Assembly: GCA_035547055.1 (NCBI GenBank)
Contig: DASZVN010000228.1
Location: forward strand, 1 to 28,287
Length of the DNA stretch: 28,287 nt
Direction: 5' to 3'
Source: DASZVN01 sp035547055
Lineage (GTDB): Bacteria; Pseudomonadota; Alphaproteobacteria; Rhizobiales; Methylopilaceae
Shown here one piece after another: positions 1-7,608 of this stretch; position 1 is the stretch's first letter, and each line of letters opens with the position of its first letter. Made by a program: the position numbers and the translations under genes. The notes below the pieces were generated by a model that was given only the letters and a program-made list of their open reading frames with translations, did no database searches and was not told the origin of the DNA.

Positions 1-653
1 AGCGCGTCGACGATCGGCGGGATCGGCGTGTCCTCCAGCGCAAGCCAGCGGACGTCGAAGGTGAGGGTGCGCTGCGCCGCCACCCCGTAGTGCGAGGCGG
101 CCGAGGCGACCTTCAGGCCGGCGGCCTCCAGCCGGCCACGGAGGTCCGCCTCGCTCGGCGCGGCGACGCTCCCGTCGCAGGTCACCGTCAACGAGGCGTG
201 GCGCTCCTGCTTCATCAGCCGCTCGGCGAAGCGCAGGCCCCACAGCACGATCAGGCCGAGCGCCAAGCCCGCGACGCCGAGTCCCAGCCGGTCGGCGCCG
301 AAGCAGAGGCCGAGCATGGTGACGTACCACAGCGTCGCCGCGGTCGTGACGCCGAGAACGAGGTCGCCGCGGCGCAGGATCGCGCCGGCGCCGATGAAGC
401 CCACGCCGGTGAGGATGCCGAGCGGCAGGCGCATCACGTCCATGCGCAGCGTCTGGTCGTGCTCGCCGCCCGGGGATTCCAGGAGCAGGTTCGCGAGGAT
501 CATCGAAAGCGCGGCGGCGAGGCAGACCAGGAGGTTGGTGCGAAGCCCGGCCGGCCGGCCGTGGCCGCCGCGGTTCAGCCCGATCAGCCCCCCGGCGAGC
601 ACCGAGAGCGCCAGGCGGATGGCGATGTCCTGCCAGGTCGGGGCGATCGGCAT
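1..653 (-). CDS. MgtC/SapB family membrane protein (3' end outside window)
   Basis: This gene is incomplete: it starts at the ATG at 653-651 and runs off the left edge, leaving about 217 residues. The visible protein begins MPIAPTWQDIAIRLALSVLA and has a glycine-rich first membrane segment, then GLNRGGHGRPAGLRTNL, which matches the MgtC/SapB signature of a basic stretch followed by AGLRT. Further membrane segments follow, including GVGFIGAGAILRRGD, the most conserved part of the family. After about residue 150 a soluble tail begins (ERHASLTVTCDG...), consistent with the ACT-like C-terminal domain of some members. The family is linked to magnesium limitation, acid stress and membrane potential control, but the molecular activity of this member cannot be read from sequence. 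The start lies 17 bp after the stop of the upstream oxidoreductase, so the two are probably co-transcribed. Confidence 0.85.
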   Translation of the reverse strand, partial: MPIAPTWQDIAIRLALSVLAGGLIGLNRGGHGRPAGLRTNLLVCLAAALSMILANLLLESPGGEHDQTLRMDVMRLPLGILTGVGFIGAGAILRRGDLVLGVTTAATLWYVTMLGLCFGADRLGLGVAGLALGLIVLWGLRFAERLMKQERHASLTVTCDGSVAAPSEADLRGRLEAAGLKVASAASHYGVAAQRTLTFDVRWLALEDTPIPPIVDA

Positions 654-670
654 GGGCGACGCGCTCGGCC

Positions 671-2308
671 TCAGGCCGCTGCCCGCTCGGGCATCTCGGC
701 AGGCAAGGGCGCCCGCCCGCGGATGAGGTCGGCGGCCTTCTCGGCGAGCATGATGGTCGGCAGGTTGGTGTTGCCGCCCGGCACCGTCGGCATCACCGAG
801 GCGTCGACCACGCGGAGACCGTCGAGGCCGTGCAGGCGCAGCTCGGGGTCGACCACCGCCATCGGGCCGGTGCCCATGCTGCAGGTGCCGACCGGGTGAT
901 GCGTCACCATGATGACGCGGCGGAGATGCGCCTCGATCTCGGCGTCGGTCCTGACGTGCTCGCCGGGAAACAGCTCCTCGGCGACCAGCTCCTTCATCGG
1001 GCTCGTGGTGTAGATCTCGCGGGTCTTCCTGATGCCGGCGACGAGCGATTCCACGTCGCGCCGCTCGGTCAGCATGTTGAGGAAGATGCGCGGCGCCGCC
1101 GCCGGGTCGGTCGAGCGCAGCGTCATGTGCCCGCGGCTGTCGGGGTGGAGCAGGCAGACCGCGGCGCCGAAGCGGCGGGGCGGCGTCGGCGTGACGCCCG
1201 GGAACCACAGCTTGGCGTCGGCGCCGATCACCGTGCAGATGAGCTGGATGTCCGGGCGCTCGAGCTCCGGCCGGGTGCGCAGGAAGATGTTGGCGGCGCA
1301 GGAGTTGGTCGCGAACGGCCCCGAGCCGAACAGCTTCCACTGCAGCACCGACAGCGTCGCGCGGTCGAGGCGGAGGTGGTCGACGAAGCCCTTGTCGGCG
1401 TTGGCGCGGCGGCTGACCGGCGTCAGCGGATGCTCCGACAGGTTCTTGCCGACGCCCGGCAGGTCGTGGATCGGCGCGATGCCGAGCGCCTTCAGCTCGT
1501 CGGCCGGGCCGATGCCGGAGAGCAGCAGGATCTGCGGCGAGTTGTAGGAGCCGCCGGACAGGATTACCTCGCGCTCCGCGTGGACCGTCTGGCGCTGGCC
1601 GTCGCGGACGTACTCGACGCCGGCGGCGCGGCCGTTCTCGACCAAGACGCGCGAGGTCAGCGCCCCGGTCTCGACGGTGAGGTTCGGCCGGCCGAGCGCC
1701 TTGGCGAGATAGCTCCGCGCGGTCGAGGCGCGGACGCCGTTCCTGGTCGACACCTCGGCGCGGGCGACGCCTTCTGGCAGGCTGCCGTGGATGTCGTCGG
1801 TCACCGGCACGCCGGCATTCCTCGCCGCCGCCGCGAGGGCGTCGTAGGTCAGGATCGGCTGGTTGAGCTCGGTCACGGTGATCGGGCCGTCGCCGCCGTG
1901 ATAGGGACCGTCGCCGCGCCAGCTCGACTCCAGCTTGCGGAAGTAGGGCAGCACGTCGGCATAGCCCCAGCCGGCCAGGCCCATCTGGCGCCACTGGTCG
2001 TAGTCGCGCGGGTGGCCGCGGAGGCAGAGCAGGCCGTTGATCGACGACGAGCCGCCGAGCGTCTTGCCGCGGGGCAGGGGGATGCGGCGGTCGTTGCAGC
2101 CGGGCTCCGGCTCGGTCTCGTAGCCCCAGTTCACGCTTGCCGTGCGGGCGAGCACGCCGAAGGCGATCGGGATCGGGATCAGCGGGTGGCGGTCCGGCTT
2201 GCCGGCTTCGAGGAGGAGCACTGTTACGTCGGCGTCCTCGGTCAGGCGGCTCGCGAGCACGCATCCGGCCGAGCCGCCTCCGACCACCACGTAATCGAAG
2301 CTCCGCAT
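671..2308 (-). CDS. GMC family FAD-dependent oxidoreductase (choline/alcohol dehydrogenase-like)
   Basis: A 545-residue protein of the glucose-methanol-choline oxidoreductase family, which oxidises alcohols to aldehydes with FAD. The N-terminus MRSFDYVVVGGGSAG carries the FAD-binding GGGSAG at residues 10-15. The first GMC signature (GKTLGGSSSINGLLCLRG) lies near residues 81-98 and the second (ILSGGSYNSPQILLLSGIGP) in the middle. Near the C-terminus the catalytic His is in HHPVGTCSMG (about H471), and PGGNTNLPT supplies an Asn at about 515, the His/Asn pair seen in choline oxidase. The start at 2308 is preferred over an upstream in-frame start at 2368 because GGGGGAGGATGGCTC precedes it and the flavoprotein fold begins immediately. 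The substrate is unknown; choline dehydrogenase and medium-chain alcohol dehydrogenase are both possible. It is followed by the MgtC-like gene and is divergent from the sigma factor gene. Confidence 0.9.
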   Translation of the reverse strand: MRSFDYVVVGGGSAGCVLASRLTEDADVTVLLLEAGKPDRHPLIPIPIAFGVLARTASVNWGYETEPEPGCNDRRIPLPRGKTLGGSSSINGLLCLRGHPRDYDQWRQMGLAGWGYADVLPYFRKLESSWRGDGPYHGGDGPITVTELNQPILTYDALAAAARNAGVPVTDDIHGSLPEGVARAEVSTRNGVRASTARSYLAKALGRPNLTVETGALTSRVLVENGRAAGVEYVRDGQRQTVHAEREVILSGGSYNSPQILLLSGIGPADELKALGIAPIHDLPGVGKNLSEHPLTPVSRRANADKGFVDHLRLDRATLSVLQWKLFGSGPFATNSCAANIFLRTRPELERPDIQLICTVIGADAKLWFPGVTPTPPRRFGAAVCLLHPDSRGHMTLRSTDPAAAPRIFLNMLTERRDVESLVAGIRKTREIYTTSPMKELVAEELFPGEHVRTDAEIEAHLRRVIMVTHHPVGTCSMGTGPMAVVDPELRLHGLDGLRVVDASVMPTVPGGNTNLPTIMLAEKAADLIRGRAPLPAEMPERAAA

Positions 2309-2376
2309 GAGCCATCCTCCCCCAAGGGGCATGACTATAGCGGGAATCTCGGCGGCGCGTGCTATCACTGGCCGCC
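2309..2376. promoter_or_regulatory. Divergent gap between GMC oxidoreductase and ECF sigma genes
   Basis: These 68 bp must contain the 5' signals of both genes. On the minus strand TATAGT (2338-2333) could be a -10 element for the oxidoreductase, without a clear -35. I could not identify a convincing ECF-type promoter for the sigma gene, though GGGAAT at 2342-2347 resembles the GGAA core of ECF -35 elements. Confidence 0.25.
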
Positions 2377-2970
2377 ATGGCGCGGGAGGCTCCGATCGGA
2401 TTCGACGCGGCGACGGATGCGGCTCGCGAGCGGGCGCGGCTCGCCGCGAGCCTCGCGGCGGTCGCTGCCGGCGACCGCGCCGCGCTCGCCGAGGTCTATC
2501 GCCGCAGCGCGGCGAAGCTTTTCGGCGTCTGCCTGCGTATCTTGGGGGAACGCAGCGAGGCCGAGGACGTGGTGCAGGAGGTCTATCTGACGGTGTGGCA
2601 GCGGGCGGCGGGCTTCGATCCGCGTCGCGCCAGCCCGATGACCTGGCTCATCACCATCGCCCGCAACCGCGCGATCGACCGGCTGCGGGCGCGCCGGGCG
2701 AGACCTCCGGCGGCGCCGGTCGAGGCAGCGGAACTGGTCGATGACCCGGCAGCGAGCGCCCTGGAGCGGCTCGAAGACGAGGACGAGCGCAGGCGCCTGG
2801 AGCACTGCCTCGGCACCCTCGACGAGGAGCCGCGGCGGGCGATCCGCACCGCGTTCTTCGCCGGCGCGACTTACGAGGAGCTCGCGGCGGCCCGCGGCGT
2901 GCCGCTCGGCACGATGAAGAGCTGGATCCGCCGCGGCCTCCTCAAACTGCGGGCCTGTCTGGAATCATGA
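2377..2970 (+). CDS. ECF (group IV) RNA polymerase sigma factor
   Basis: A 197-residue extracytoplasmic-function sigma factor. Region 2 is clear: LAEVYRRSAAKLFGVCLRIL, then AEDVVQEVYLTVWQRA, then MTWLITIARNRAIDRLRARR, which covers the core-binding and -10 recognition helices. A variable linker with an acidic stretch follows. Region 4 ends with EELAAARGVPLGTMKSWIRRGLLKLR, the -35-binding helix-turn-helix. It resembles the SigK/RpoE-like group that pairs with RskA-type anti-sigma factors, and such a gene lies directly downstream with an ATGA overlap at 2967-2970. The ATG at 2377 is chosen because conserved sequence follows shortly after; a GTG at 2359 is also in frame, and neither has a strong ribosome-binding site. 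The regulon and inducing signal are unknown. Confidence 0.9.
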   Translation: MAREAPIGFDAATDAARERARLAASLAAVAAGDRAALAEVYRRSAAKLFGVCLRILGERSEAEDVVQEVYLTVWQRAAGFDPRRASPMTWLITIARNRAIDRLRARRARPPAAPVEAAELVDDPAASALERLEDEDERRRLEHCLGTLDEEPRRAIRTAFFAGATYEELAAARGVPLGTMKSWIRRGLLKLRACLES

Positions 2971-3695
2971 GCGCGACCGGCGATCCCCTCGGCTCCGACG
3001 AGGGCGGCCAGGATCTCCTCGCCGCCGAGTACGTGATCGGCGTGCTCGACGCCGCCGGCCGCCGCCGCGCCGAGGCGCGGCTTGCGACCGACGAGGCCTT
3101 CGCCCGCGCGGTCGAGGCTTGGGAGGCACGTCTCGCGCCGCTCGCCGGCGAGGTCGCGCCGCGGGTCCCGCCGGCGGCGGTGTGGGACCGCATCGCAGCC
3201 GCCTTGCCCCCGGCCGCCGTCGCGCCGCGGGCTCGCGCGGCAAAAGCCGGCCTCTGGCACAGTTTGCCGTTCTGGCGGACGGCGGGGCTCGGCGGGGCCG
3301 TGGTCGCCGCCGCGGCGCTCGTCGCGCTGGCGGTGATCCTGCCTCCGCCGGGCGCGCCGCCCGGGCTCACCGCGACGCTGATGCCGAAGAGCGGGAAGGC
3401 GGCGCTGATGGTCACCGTCGACCGCGGCAAGGACATGCTGATGGTGATGCCGGCGGCGCTGGATATTCCGCCCTCGCGCGTGCCGGAGCTGTGGCTGATG
3501 CCTGCCGGCGGCGCGCCGCGTTCGCTCGGCGTGGTCAGCGCCGAGAAGCCGATGATGATGAAGGTTCCCGGCGAGCTGATGGGAGCGATCGCACCGAGGG
3601 TGATGCTGGCGCTGTCGCTGGAGCCGCCCGGCGGCTCGCCGACCGGGCTCCCGACCGGCCCGGTCGTGGCCGAGGGAATGGTGACGCAGCTCTAG
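2967..3695 (+). CDS. RskA-like membrane-bound anti-sigma factor
   Basis: A 242-residue protein translationally coupled to the sigma factor. The cytoplasmic N-terminal part (residues 1-100) contains LLAAEYVIGVLDAAGRRRAEARLATD, typical of RskA-type anti-sigma domains, and lacks the HxxxCxxC zinc motif of ZAS proteins. One membrane segment lies at about residues 105-125 (AGLGGAVVAAAALVALAVIL). The outer domain matches the RskA C-terminal domain, including the PELWLMPAGGAPRSLGVV core. That part is methionine-rich: 12 Met from residue 139 to the end, including an MMM run. Such proteins hold their sigma factor at the membrane until a signal triggers proteolysis. The cognate partner is inferred from coupling. 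Confidence 0.88.
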   Translation: MSATGDPLGSDEGGQDLLAAEYVIGVLDAAGRRRAEARLATDEAFARAVEAWEARLAPLAGEVAPRVPPAAVWDRIAAALPPAAVAPRARAAKAGLWHSLPFWRTAGLGGAVVAAAALVALAVILPPPGAPPGLTATLMPKSGKAALMVTVDRGKDMLMVMPAALDIPPSRVPELWLMPAGGAPRSLGVVSAEKPMMMKVPGELMGAIAPRVMLALSLEPPGGSPTGLPTGPVVAEGMVTQL

Positions 3696-3703
3696 CCACG
3701 CCG

Positions 3704-4669
3704 TCAGGCCGCCTCGGGCGGGCGGAGCGCGCGGGGGAGAGGGAAGAACATCTCCTCGGTCATGGTCTCGACCACCTCGACCGTCACCTCATAACGTTCG
3801 GCGAAGGCGTCGACCACCTCCTCGACCAGGACCTCCGGCGCGGAGGCGCCGGCGGTCAGGCCGAGCGTCGCGATGCCGCCGAACTCCGCCCAGTCGATCT
3901 CGCCGACCCGCGGCACCAGCCGGGACACCGCGCAGCCGGCCCGTTCCGCGACTTCGCGCAGGCGCTGCGAGTTCGACGAGTTCGGCGAGCCGACCACGAT
4001 CATCGCGTCGCAGCGGCCGGCCACCCGCTTCACCGCCTCCTGGCGATTGGTTGTGGCGTAGCAGATGTCCTCGCGCTGCGGCCCGACGATCGCGGGGAAG
4101 CGGCAGCGAAGCGCGGCGGTGATGGCGGCGGTGTCGTCGACCGAGAGCGTGGTCTGGGTGACGAAGGCGAGCGCCGCGGGGTCTGCGGGCACGAGCCGCG
4201 CGACGTCATCCACGCTTTCGACCAGGAGCACCGCACCCGCAGGAAGCTGGCCGACGGTGCCGACCACCTCGGGATGGCCGGCGTGGCCGACCAGCACCAC
4301 CTGGCGGCCCCGCTTGTGGTGCAGCTCGGCCTCGCGGTGGACCTTGGTCACGAGCGGACAGGTGGCGTCGATCCAGGTGAGGCCGCGGGCATCGGCCGCA
4401 GCCGGAACGGTCTTGGCGACGCCGTGGGCGGAGAAGATCACCGGCGCTCCGGTGGCGGGAATCTGGCTCAGGTCCTCGACGAACACCGCGCCCTTGCGGC
4501 GCAGCGCCTCGACCACGAAGCGGTTGTGCACGATCTCGTGGCGGACATAGACCGGCGGGCCATAGAGCTCGAGCGCGCGCTCGACCGCGTCGATCGCCCG
4601 CACCACGCCGGCGCAGAATCCGCGCGGCGCGCAGAGCAGGATCAGCAGGGGCGCTTTGGCTTGAATCAT
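3704..4669 (-). CDS. ispH: 4-hydroxy-3-methylbut-2-enyl diphosphate reductase
   Basis: IspH (LytB) catalyses the last step of the methylerythritol phosphate pathway, reducing HMBPP to IPP and DMAPP with an iron-sulfur cluster. The 321-residue length is normal for the family. All three cluster cysteines are present: APRGFCAGV (C19), DATCPLV (C104) and EDICYATTNRQ (C203). Substrate-binding motifs HEIVHN, SAHGV and GHAGHPEVVG (including the catalytic Glu at about 133) are intact, as is VGSPNSSNSQRL. The start at 4669 fits the family N-terminus, but the 15 bases before it are pyrimidine-rich (CCTTTCCTCCC) and offer no Shine-Dalgarno sequence. The gene is convergent with the anti-sigma gene, with only 8 bp between stops. 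Confidence 0.97.
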   Translation of the reverse strand: MIQAKAPLLILLCAPRGFCAGVVRAIDAVERALELYGPPVYVRHEIVHNRFVVEALRRKGAVFVEDLSQIPATGAPVIFSAHGVAKTVPAAADARGLTWIDATCPLVTKVHREAELHHKRGRQVVLVGHAGHPEVVGTVGQLPAGAVLLVESVDDVARLVPADPAALAFVTQTTLSVDDTAAITAALRCRFPAIVGPQREDICYATTNRQEAVKRVAGRCDAMIVVGSPNSSNSQRLREVAERAGCAVSRLVPRVGEIDWAEFGGIATLGLTAGASAPEVLVEEVVDAFAERYEVTVEVVETMTEEMFFPLPRALRPPEAA

Positions 4670-4788
4670 GGGAGGAAAGGTCCGCAGGCGGGACTTGTGG
4701 ATGCGCCACCGCCCTTGTCAAGGCAAGGCCCCGTTAGGCATAAGTCGCCACGTCCGAAATGGTGAATCACAGCGCCGAGAGGGTCCCC
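4670..4788. promoter_or_regulatory. Divergent ispH / lipoprotein intergenic region with candidate promoters
   Basis: On the plus strand TTGTCA (4715-4720), 17 bp and GCATAA (4738-4743) form a plausible promoter for the lipoprotein gene. On the minus strand an exact TTGACA (4722-4717) overlaps it and could serve ispH, although the matching -10 (CACAAG) is poor. The overlapping -35 elements suggest the two directions compete, but this is inference from motifs only. Confidence 0.3.
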
Positions 4789-5463
4789 ATGGCGGTTGGC
4801 ATGCGCAGCATGATGCAGGCGATTGCGGCCGCCGTTGTGGCGCTGGCGCTCGCCGCCTGCTCGACTTCGAGCGGTTCCGCGCCGCCGGCGGAGACGGCGC
4901 AGTCCTCCCCGTCGTTCGGCCAGAAGGTCGAGAACCTGCTGCTCCTCGGCGACACCAACCCCCCGCCGGCGAAGACCGCCGAAGAGCAGGACAAGACCAA
5001 GGTCTTCTGTCCCGAGCTCGCGATCCAGCCCGGCACGGCGTCCTACCAGTTGTTCCTCGCAGGCCATACCGGCGATCCGTTCTCGCAGCGCTACCAGGCC
5101 CGCTTCGGCCGGCTCGCCCGCGAATGCAACGTCAACGGCAACAGCGTCACCATCCGCATCGGCTTTGCCGGCCGCCTTATCGTCGGGCCGAAGGGCGACT
5201 CGGGCCAGACGCTGACCCTGCCGATCCGCATCGTGCTGCTCGACTATGACGACAAGCCGGTGTTTTCGCGGCTCGAGCAGGTCGCGGTGTCGATCCCGCC
5301 GGCCAGCGGCGGCGCCGATTTCAGCCAGATCGTGACGAGCGACGCGATCCCGCTGCCGCCCGACCGCATGGCCGGGTGGCGGCTCCGCATCGGCTTCGAT
5401 ACCGGCAAGGCGGAGAAACCGGCCCGCGGCGGTCACCACCGGCGCGCCCACAAGGCCGGTTGA
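4789..5463 (+). CDS. Putative lipoprotein of unknown function
   Basis: I do not recognise a functional family. With the ATG at 4789 the 224-residue product starts MAVGMRSMMQAIAAAVVALA and continues to a lipobox LAAC with the lipidated Cys at residue 24, so it is a predicted lipoprotein. An AGAGGG a few bases upstream supports this start; an earlier in-frame start at 4759 would put ten extra residues before the signal peptide. The mature part has a Ser/Pro/Ala-rich spacer, then a compact domain with two cysteines (VFCPELAIQPG and LARECNVNGNSVTIRIGFAGR), then a probable beta-rich region, ending in a basic His/Arg tail. The two Cys could form a disulfide in the periplasm. It stands alone between ispH and yajC. 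Confidence 0.75.
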   Translation: MAVGMRSMMQAIAAAVVALALAACSTSSGSAPPAETAQSSPSFGQKVENLLLLGDTNPPPAKTAEEQDKTKVFCPELAIQPGTASYQLFLAGHTGDPFSQRYQARFGRLARECNVNGNSVTIRIGFAGRLIVGPKGDSGQTLTLPIRIVLLDYDDKPVFSRLEQVAVSIPPASGGADFSQIVTSDAIPLPPDRMAGWRLRIGFDTGKAEKPARGGHHRRAHKAG

Positions 5464-5513
5464 TCCCGGCGCCTTCCCGGCCTCCTGCGGCGGGTGCGGC
5501 GGGGGCCTCCGAG

Positions 5514-5541
5514 TTGCGTTCGGGCCGATCGACGGTATAGT
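5514..5541 (+). promoter_or_regulatory. Candidate promoter of the yajC-secDF operon
   Basis: TTGCGT (5514-5519), a 16-bp spacer and TATAGT (5536-5541) lie about 80 bp before the yajC start. The spacing and the -10 element fit a housekeeping sigma-70 promoter of alphaproteobacteria. The rest of the 159-bp gap (5464-5622) is GC-rich without another clear signal. Confidence 0.45.
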
Positions 5542-5622
5542 CCGCGCGCCCGGCCCGACCCGACCAGCCGTCCCTGCGGCGGCGTGACGCGGCCGCCTTT
5601 CGTCCGCCGACCGGAGCTATCG

Positions 5623-5976
5623 ATGTTCATCACCCCGGCCTTCGCCCAGGCCGCCGCGAACGGCGGGGGGCAGAGCAGCGTTCTGTTCTCGCTGCTGCCT
5701 TTCGTCCTCATCTTCGTGGTCATGTATTTCCTGGTGATGCGGCCGCAGCAGCAGCGCGCCAAGGCTCACCGCGAGATGGTGAAGAACGTGCGCCGCGGCG
5801 ACACGGTGATCACCTCGGGCGGGCTGATCGGCAAGGTCGCCAAGGTGGTCGACGACAGCGAGGTCCAGGTCGAGATCGCCGACAACGTGCGCGTCCGCAT
5901 CGCCCGTGCCATGATCACCGAGGTGCGGGCCAAGGGCGAGCCGGTGAAGGAAGTGGCCGAGAGCGGTCAGAAATAG
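5623..5976 (+). CDS. yajC: Preprotein translocase subunit YajC
   Basis: YajC is a small single-pass accessory subunit of the SecDF complex. The 117-residue product begins MFITPAFAQAAANGGGQSSV, followed by one membrane segment (LLPFVLIFVVMYFLVMRPQ, about residues 24-42). The family hallmark RPQQQRAKAHREMV follows directly, then the cytoplasmic domain VRRGDTVITSGGLIGKVAKV. The start at 5623 has GGAG about eight bases upstream; the frame is open further upstream but that part is not YajC-like. It is the first gene of the operon, with secD starting three bases after its stop. Confidence 0.96.
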   Translation: MFITPAFAQAAANGGGQSSVLFSLLPFVLIFVVMYFLVMRPQQQRAKAHREMVKNVRRGDTVITSGGLIGKVAKVVDDSEVQVEIADNVRVRIARAMITEVRAKGEPVKEVAESGQK

Positions 5977-5979
5977 CCG

Positions 5980-7590
5980 ATGCTGCGTTTTTCCCGGGCC
6001 AAGACGGGGGCGATCCTTCTCGTCACACTGATCGGCCTCCTGCTGGCGCTGCCGAACCTGCTCTCGCCCGACCAGCGGGTGGCGCTGCCGTCCTGGCTGC
6101 CGCACCGCGCGATGACGCTTGGCCTCGACCTTCGCGGCGGCTCCTATCTCCTGCTCCAGGTCGACAGCCAGGCGCTCCGCAAGGAGCGCGCCGAATCGCT
6201 CCGCGAGGATGTCCGCCGCACGTTGCGCGAGAAGCGCATCGGCTACACCGCGCTCCGCGCCACCGACCAGGGCGTCCAGGTCCGCCTGCGTGATCCGGCC
6301 GACAGCGACAAGGCGGTCCAGGCGCTCTACGCCCTGTCGCAGCCGCTCGGCGGCACCTTCATCGGCAATGCCGGGCAGCGCGACGTCACCGTCTCCGCCG
6401 ACAAGGCCGCCGGCACCGTCGCGGTCAACCTGACCGACGCCGGCATCACCCAGCGGGTGCGCTCGGCGGTGACGCAGTCGATCGAGATCGTCCGCCGCCG
6501 CATCGACCAGCTCGGCACCACCGAGCCCACCATCGAGGGCGAGGGCTCCGACCGCATCCTGGTCCAGGTGCCGGGCCTGCAGGATCCGACCCGTCTCAAG
6601 AACCTTCTCGGCCAGACCGCGAAGCTGACCTTCCGTCTGGTCGACGTGCAGAACTCGGTGCAGGCGGCGCTCCAGGGCCACGTGCCGCCCGAGGACGAGT
6701 TGCTCTATTCCAACGACAAGGCCCACGTGCCCTATCTGGTCGAGCGCCAGGTGCTGGTCTCGGGCGAGGATCTGACCGACGCGCAGCCCGGCTTCGACCA
6801 GCGCACCAACGAGCCGATCGTCTCGTTCCGGTTCAACGCCAAGGGCGCCCAGCGCTTCGGCGAGGTGACGCAGAGGAACGTCGGCCGGCCGTTCGCCATC
6901 GTGCTCGACAATCAGGTGATCTCGGCGCCGGTGATCCGCGAGCCGATCCTTGGCGGCTCGGGCCAGATCTCGGGCAGCTTCACCGTCCAGCAGGCCAACG
7001 ACCTCGCGATCCTGCTCCGCGCCGGCGCGCTGCCGGCACCGCTGCAGATCATCGAGGAGCGCACCGTCGGCCCCGGCCTTGGCGCCGACCTGATCCGCGC
7101 CGGCGAGACCTCCGCCTATGTCGGCTCGGCGCTGGTCGCCGTGTTCATGTTCGTGACCTACGGCCTCTTCGGCGTCTTCGCCATCATCGCGGTCGCGATC
7201 AACGTCGCGCTGATCTTCGGCATCCTGTCGGCTCTCGGCGCGACGCTGACCTTGCCCGGCATCGCCGGCGTCGTCCTCACCGTCGGCATCGCGGTCGACT
7301 CCAACGTCCTGATCTACGAGCGCATCCGCGAGGAAATCCGCGCCGGCCGCGGCGTCATCGGTGCGCTCGAGGCCGGCTTCTCGCACGCCCTCGCCACCAT
7401 TCTCGACACCAACATCACGACCTTCATCGCCGCTGCCGTGCTGTTCTTCATCGGCACCGGCTCGGTGAAGGGCTTCGCGGTGACCCTCGGGGTCGGCATC
7501 CTGACGACCCTCTTCACCGCCTATACCCTGACCCGGCTGATCGTGGCCGCCTGGGTGCGCTGGCGCCGCCCGCGCACCATCCCGATCTGA
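5980..7590 (+). CDS. secD: Protein translocase subunit SecD
   Basis: SecD is an RND-type membrane protein that uses the proton-motive force to help release preproteins on the periplasmic side. The 536-residue product has a first membrane segment (about 10-25), then the conserved LGLDLRGGSYLLLQVD motif, a large periplasmic P1 region, and a C-terminal bundle of five membrane segments. Family motifs there include RTVGPGLGADLIRAG, TLTLPGIAGVVLTVGIAVDSNVL and NVLIYERIREE, where the Asp of AVDSNV is the conserved proton-path residue. It sits between yajC and secF with very short gaps, so the three are co-expressed. Confidence 0.98.
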   Translation: MLRFSRAKTGAILLVTLIGLLLALPNLLSPDQRVALPSWLPHRAMTLGLDLRGGSYLLLQVDSQALRKERAESLREDVRRTLREKRIGYTALRATDQGVQVRLRDPADSDKAVQALYALSQPLGGTFIGNAGQRDVTVSADKAAGTVAVNLTDAGITQRVRSAVTQSIEIVRRRIDQLGTTEPTIEGEGSDRILVQVPGLQDPTRLKNLLGQTAKLTFRLVDVQNSVQAALQGHVPPEDELLYSNDKAHVPYLVERQVLVSGEDLTDAQPGFDQRTNEPIVSFRFNAKGAQRFGEVTQRNVGRPFAIVLDNQVISAPVIREPILGGSGQISGSFTVQQANDLAILLRAGALPAPLQIIEERTVGPGLGADLIRAGETSAYVGSALVAVFMFVTYGLFGVFAIIAVAINVALIFGILSALGATLTLPGIAGVVLTVGIAVDSNVLIYERIREEIRAGRGVIGALEAGFSHALATILDTNITTFIAAAVLFFIGTGSVKGFAVTLGVGILTTLFTAYTLTRLIVAAWVRWRRPRTIPI

Positions 7591-7608
7591 CCGGAAAGCG
7601 AGCCCGCC

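Noticed and set aside
830..2590. 586-codon plus-strand frame opposite the GMC oxidoreductase
   Set aside because: It is a shadow of the oxidoreductase gene and runs out of frame into the sigma factor gene.
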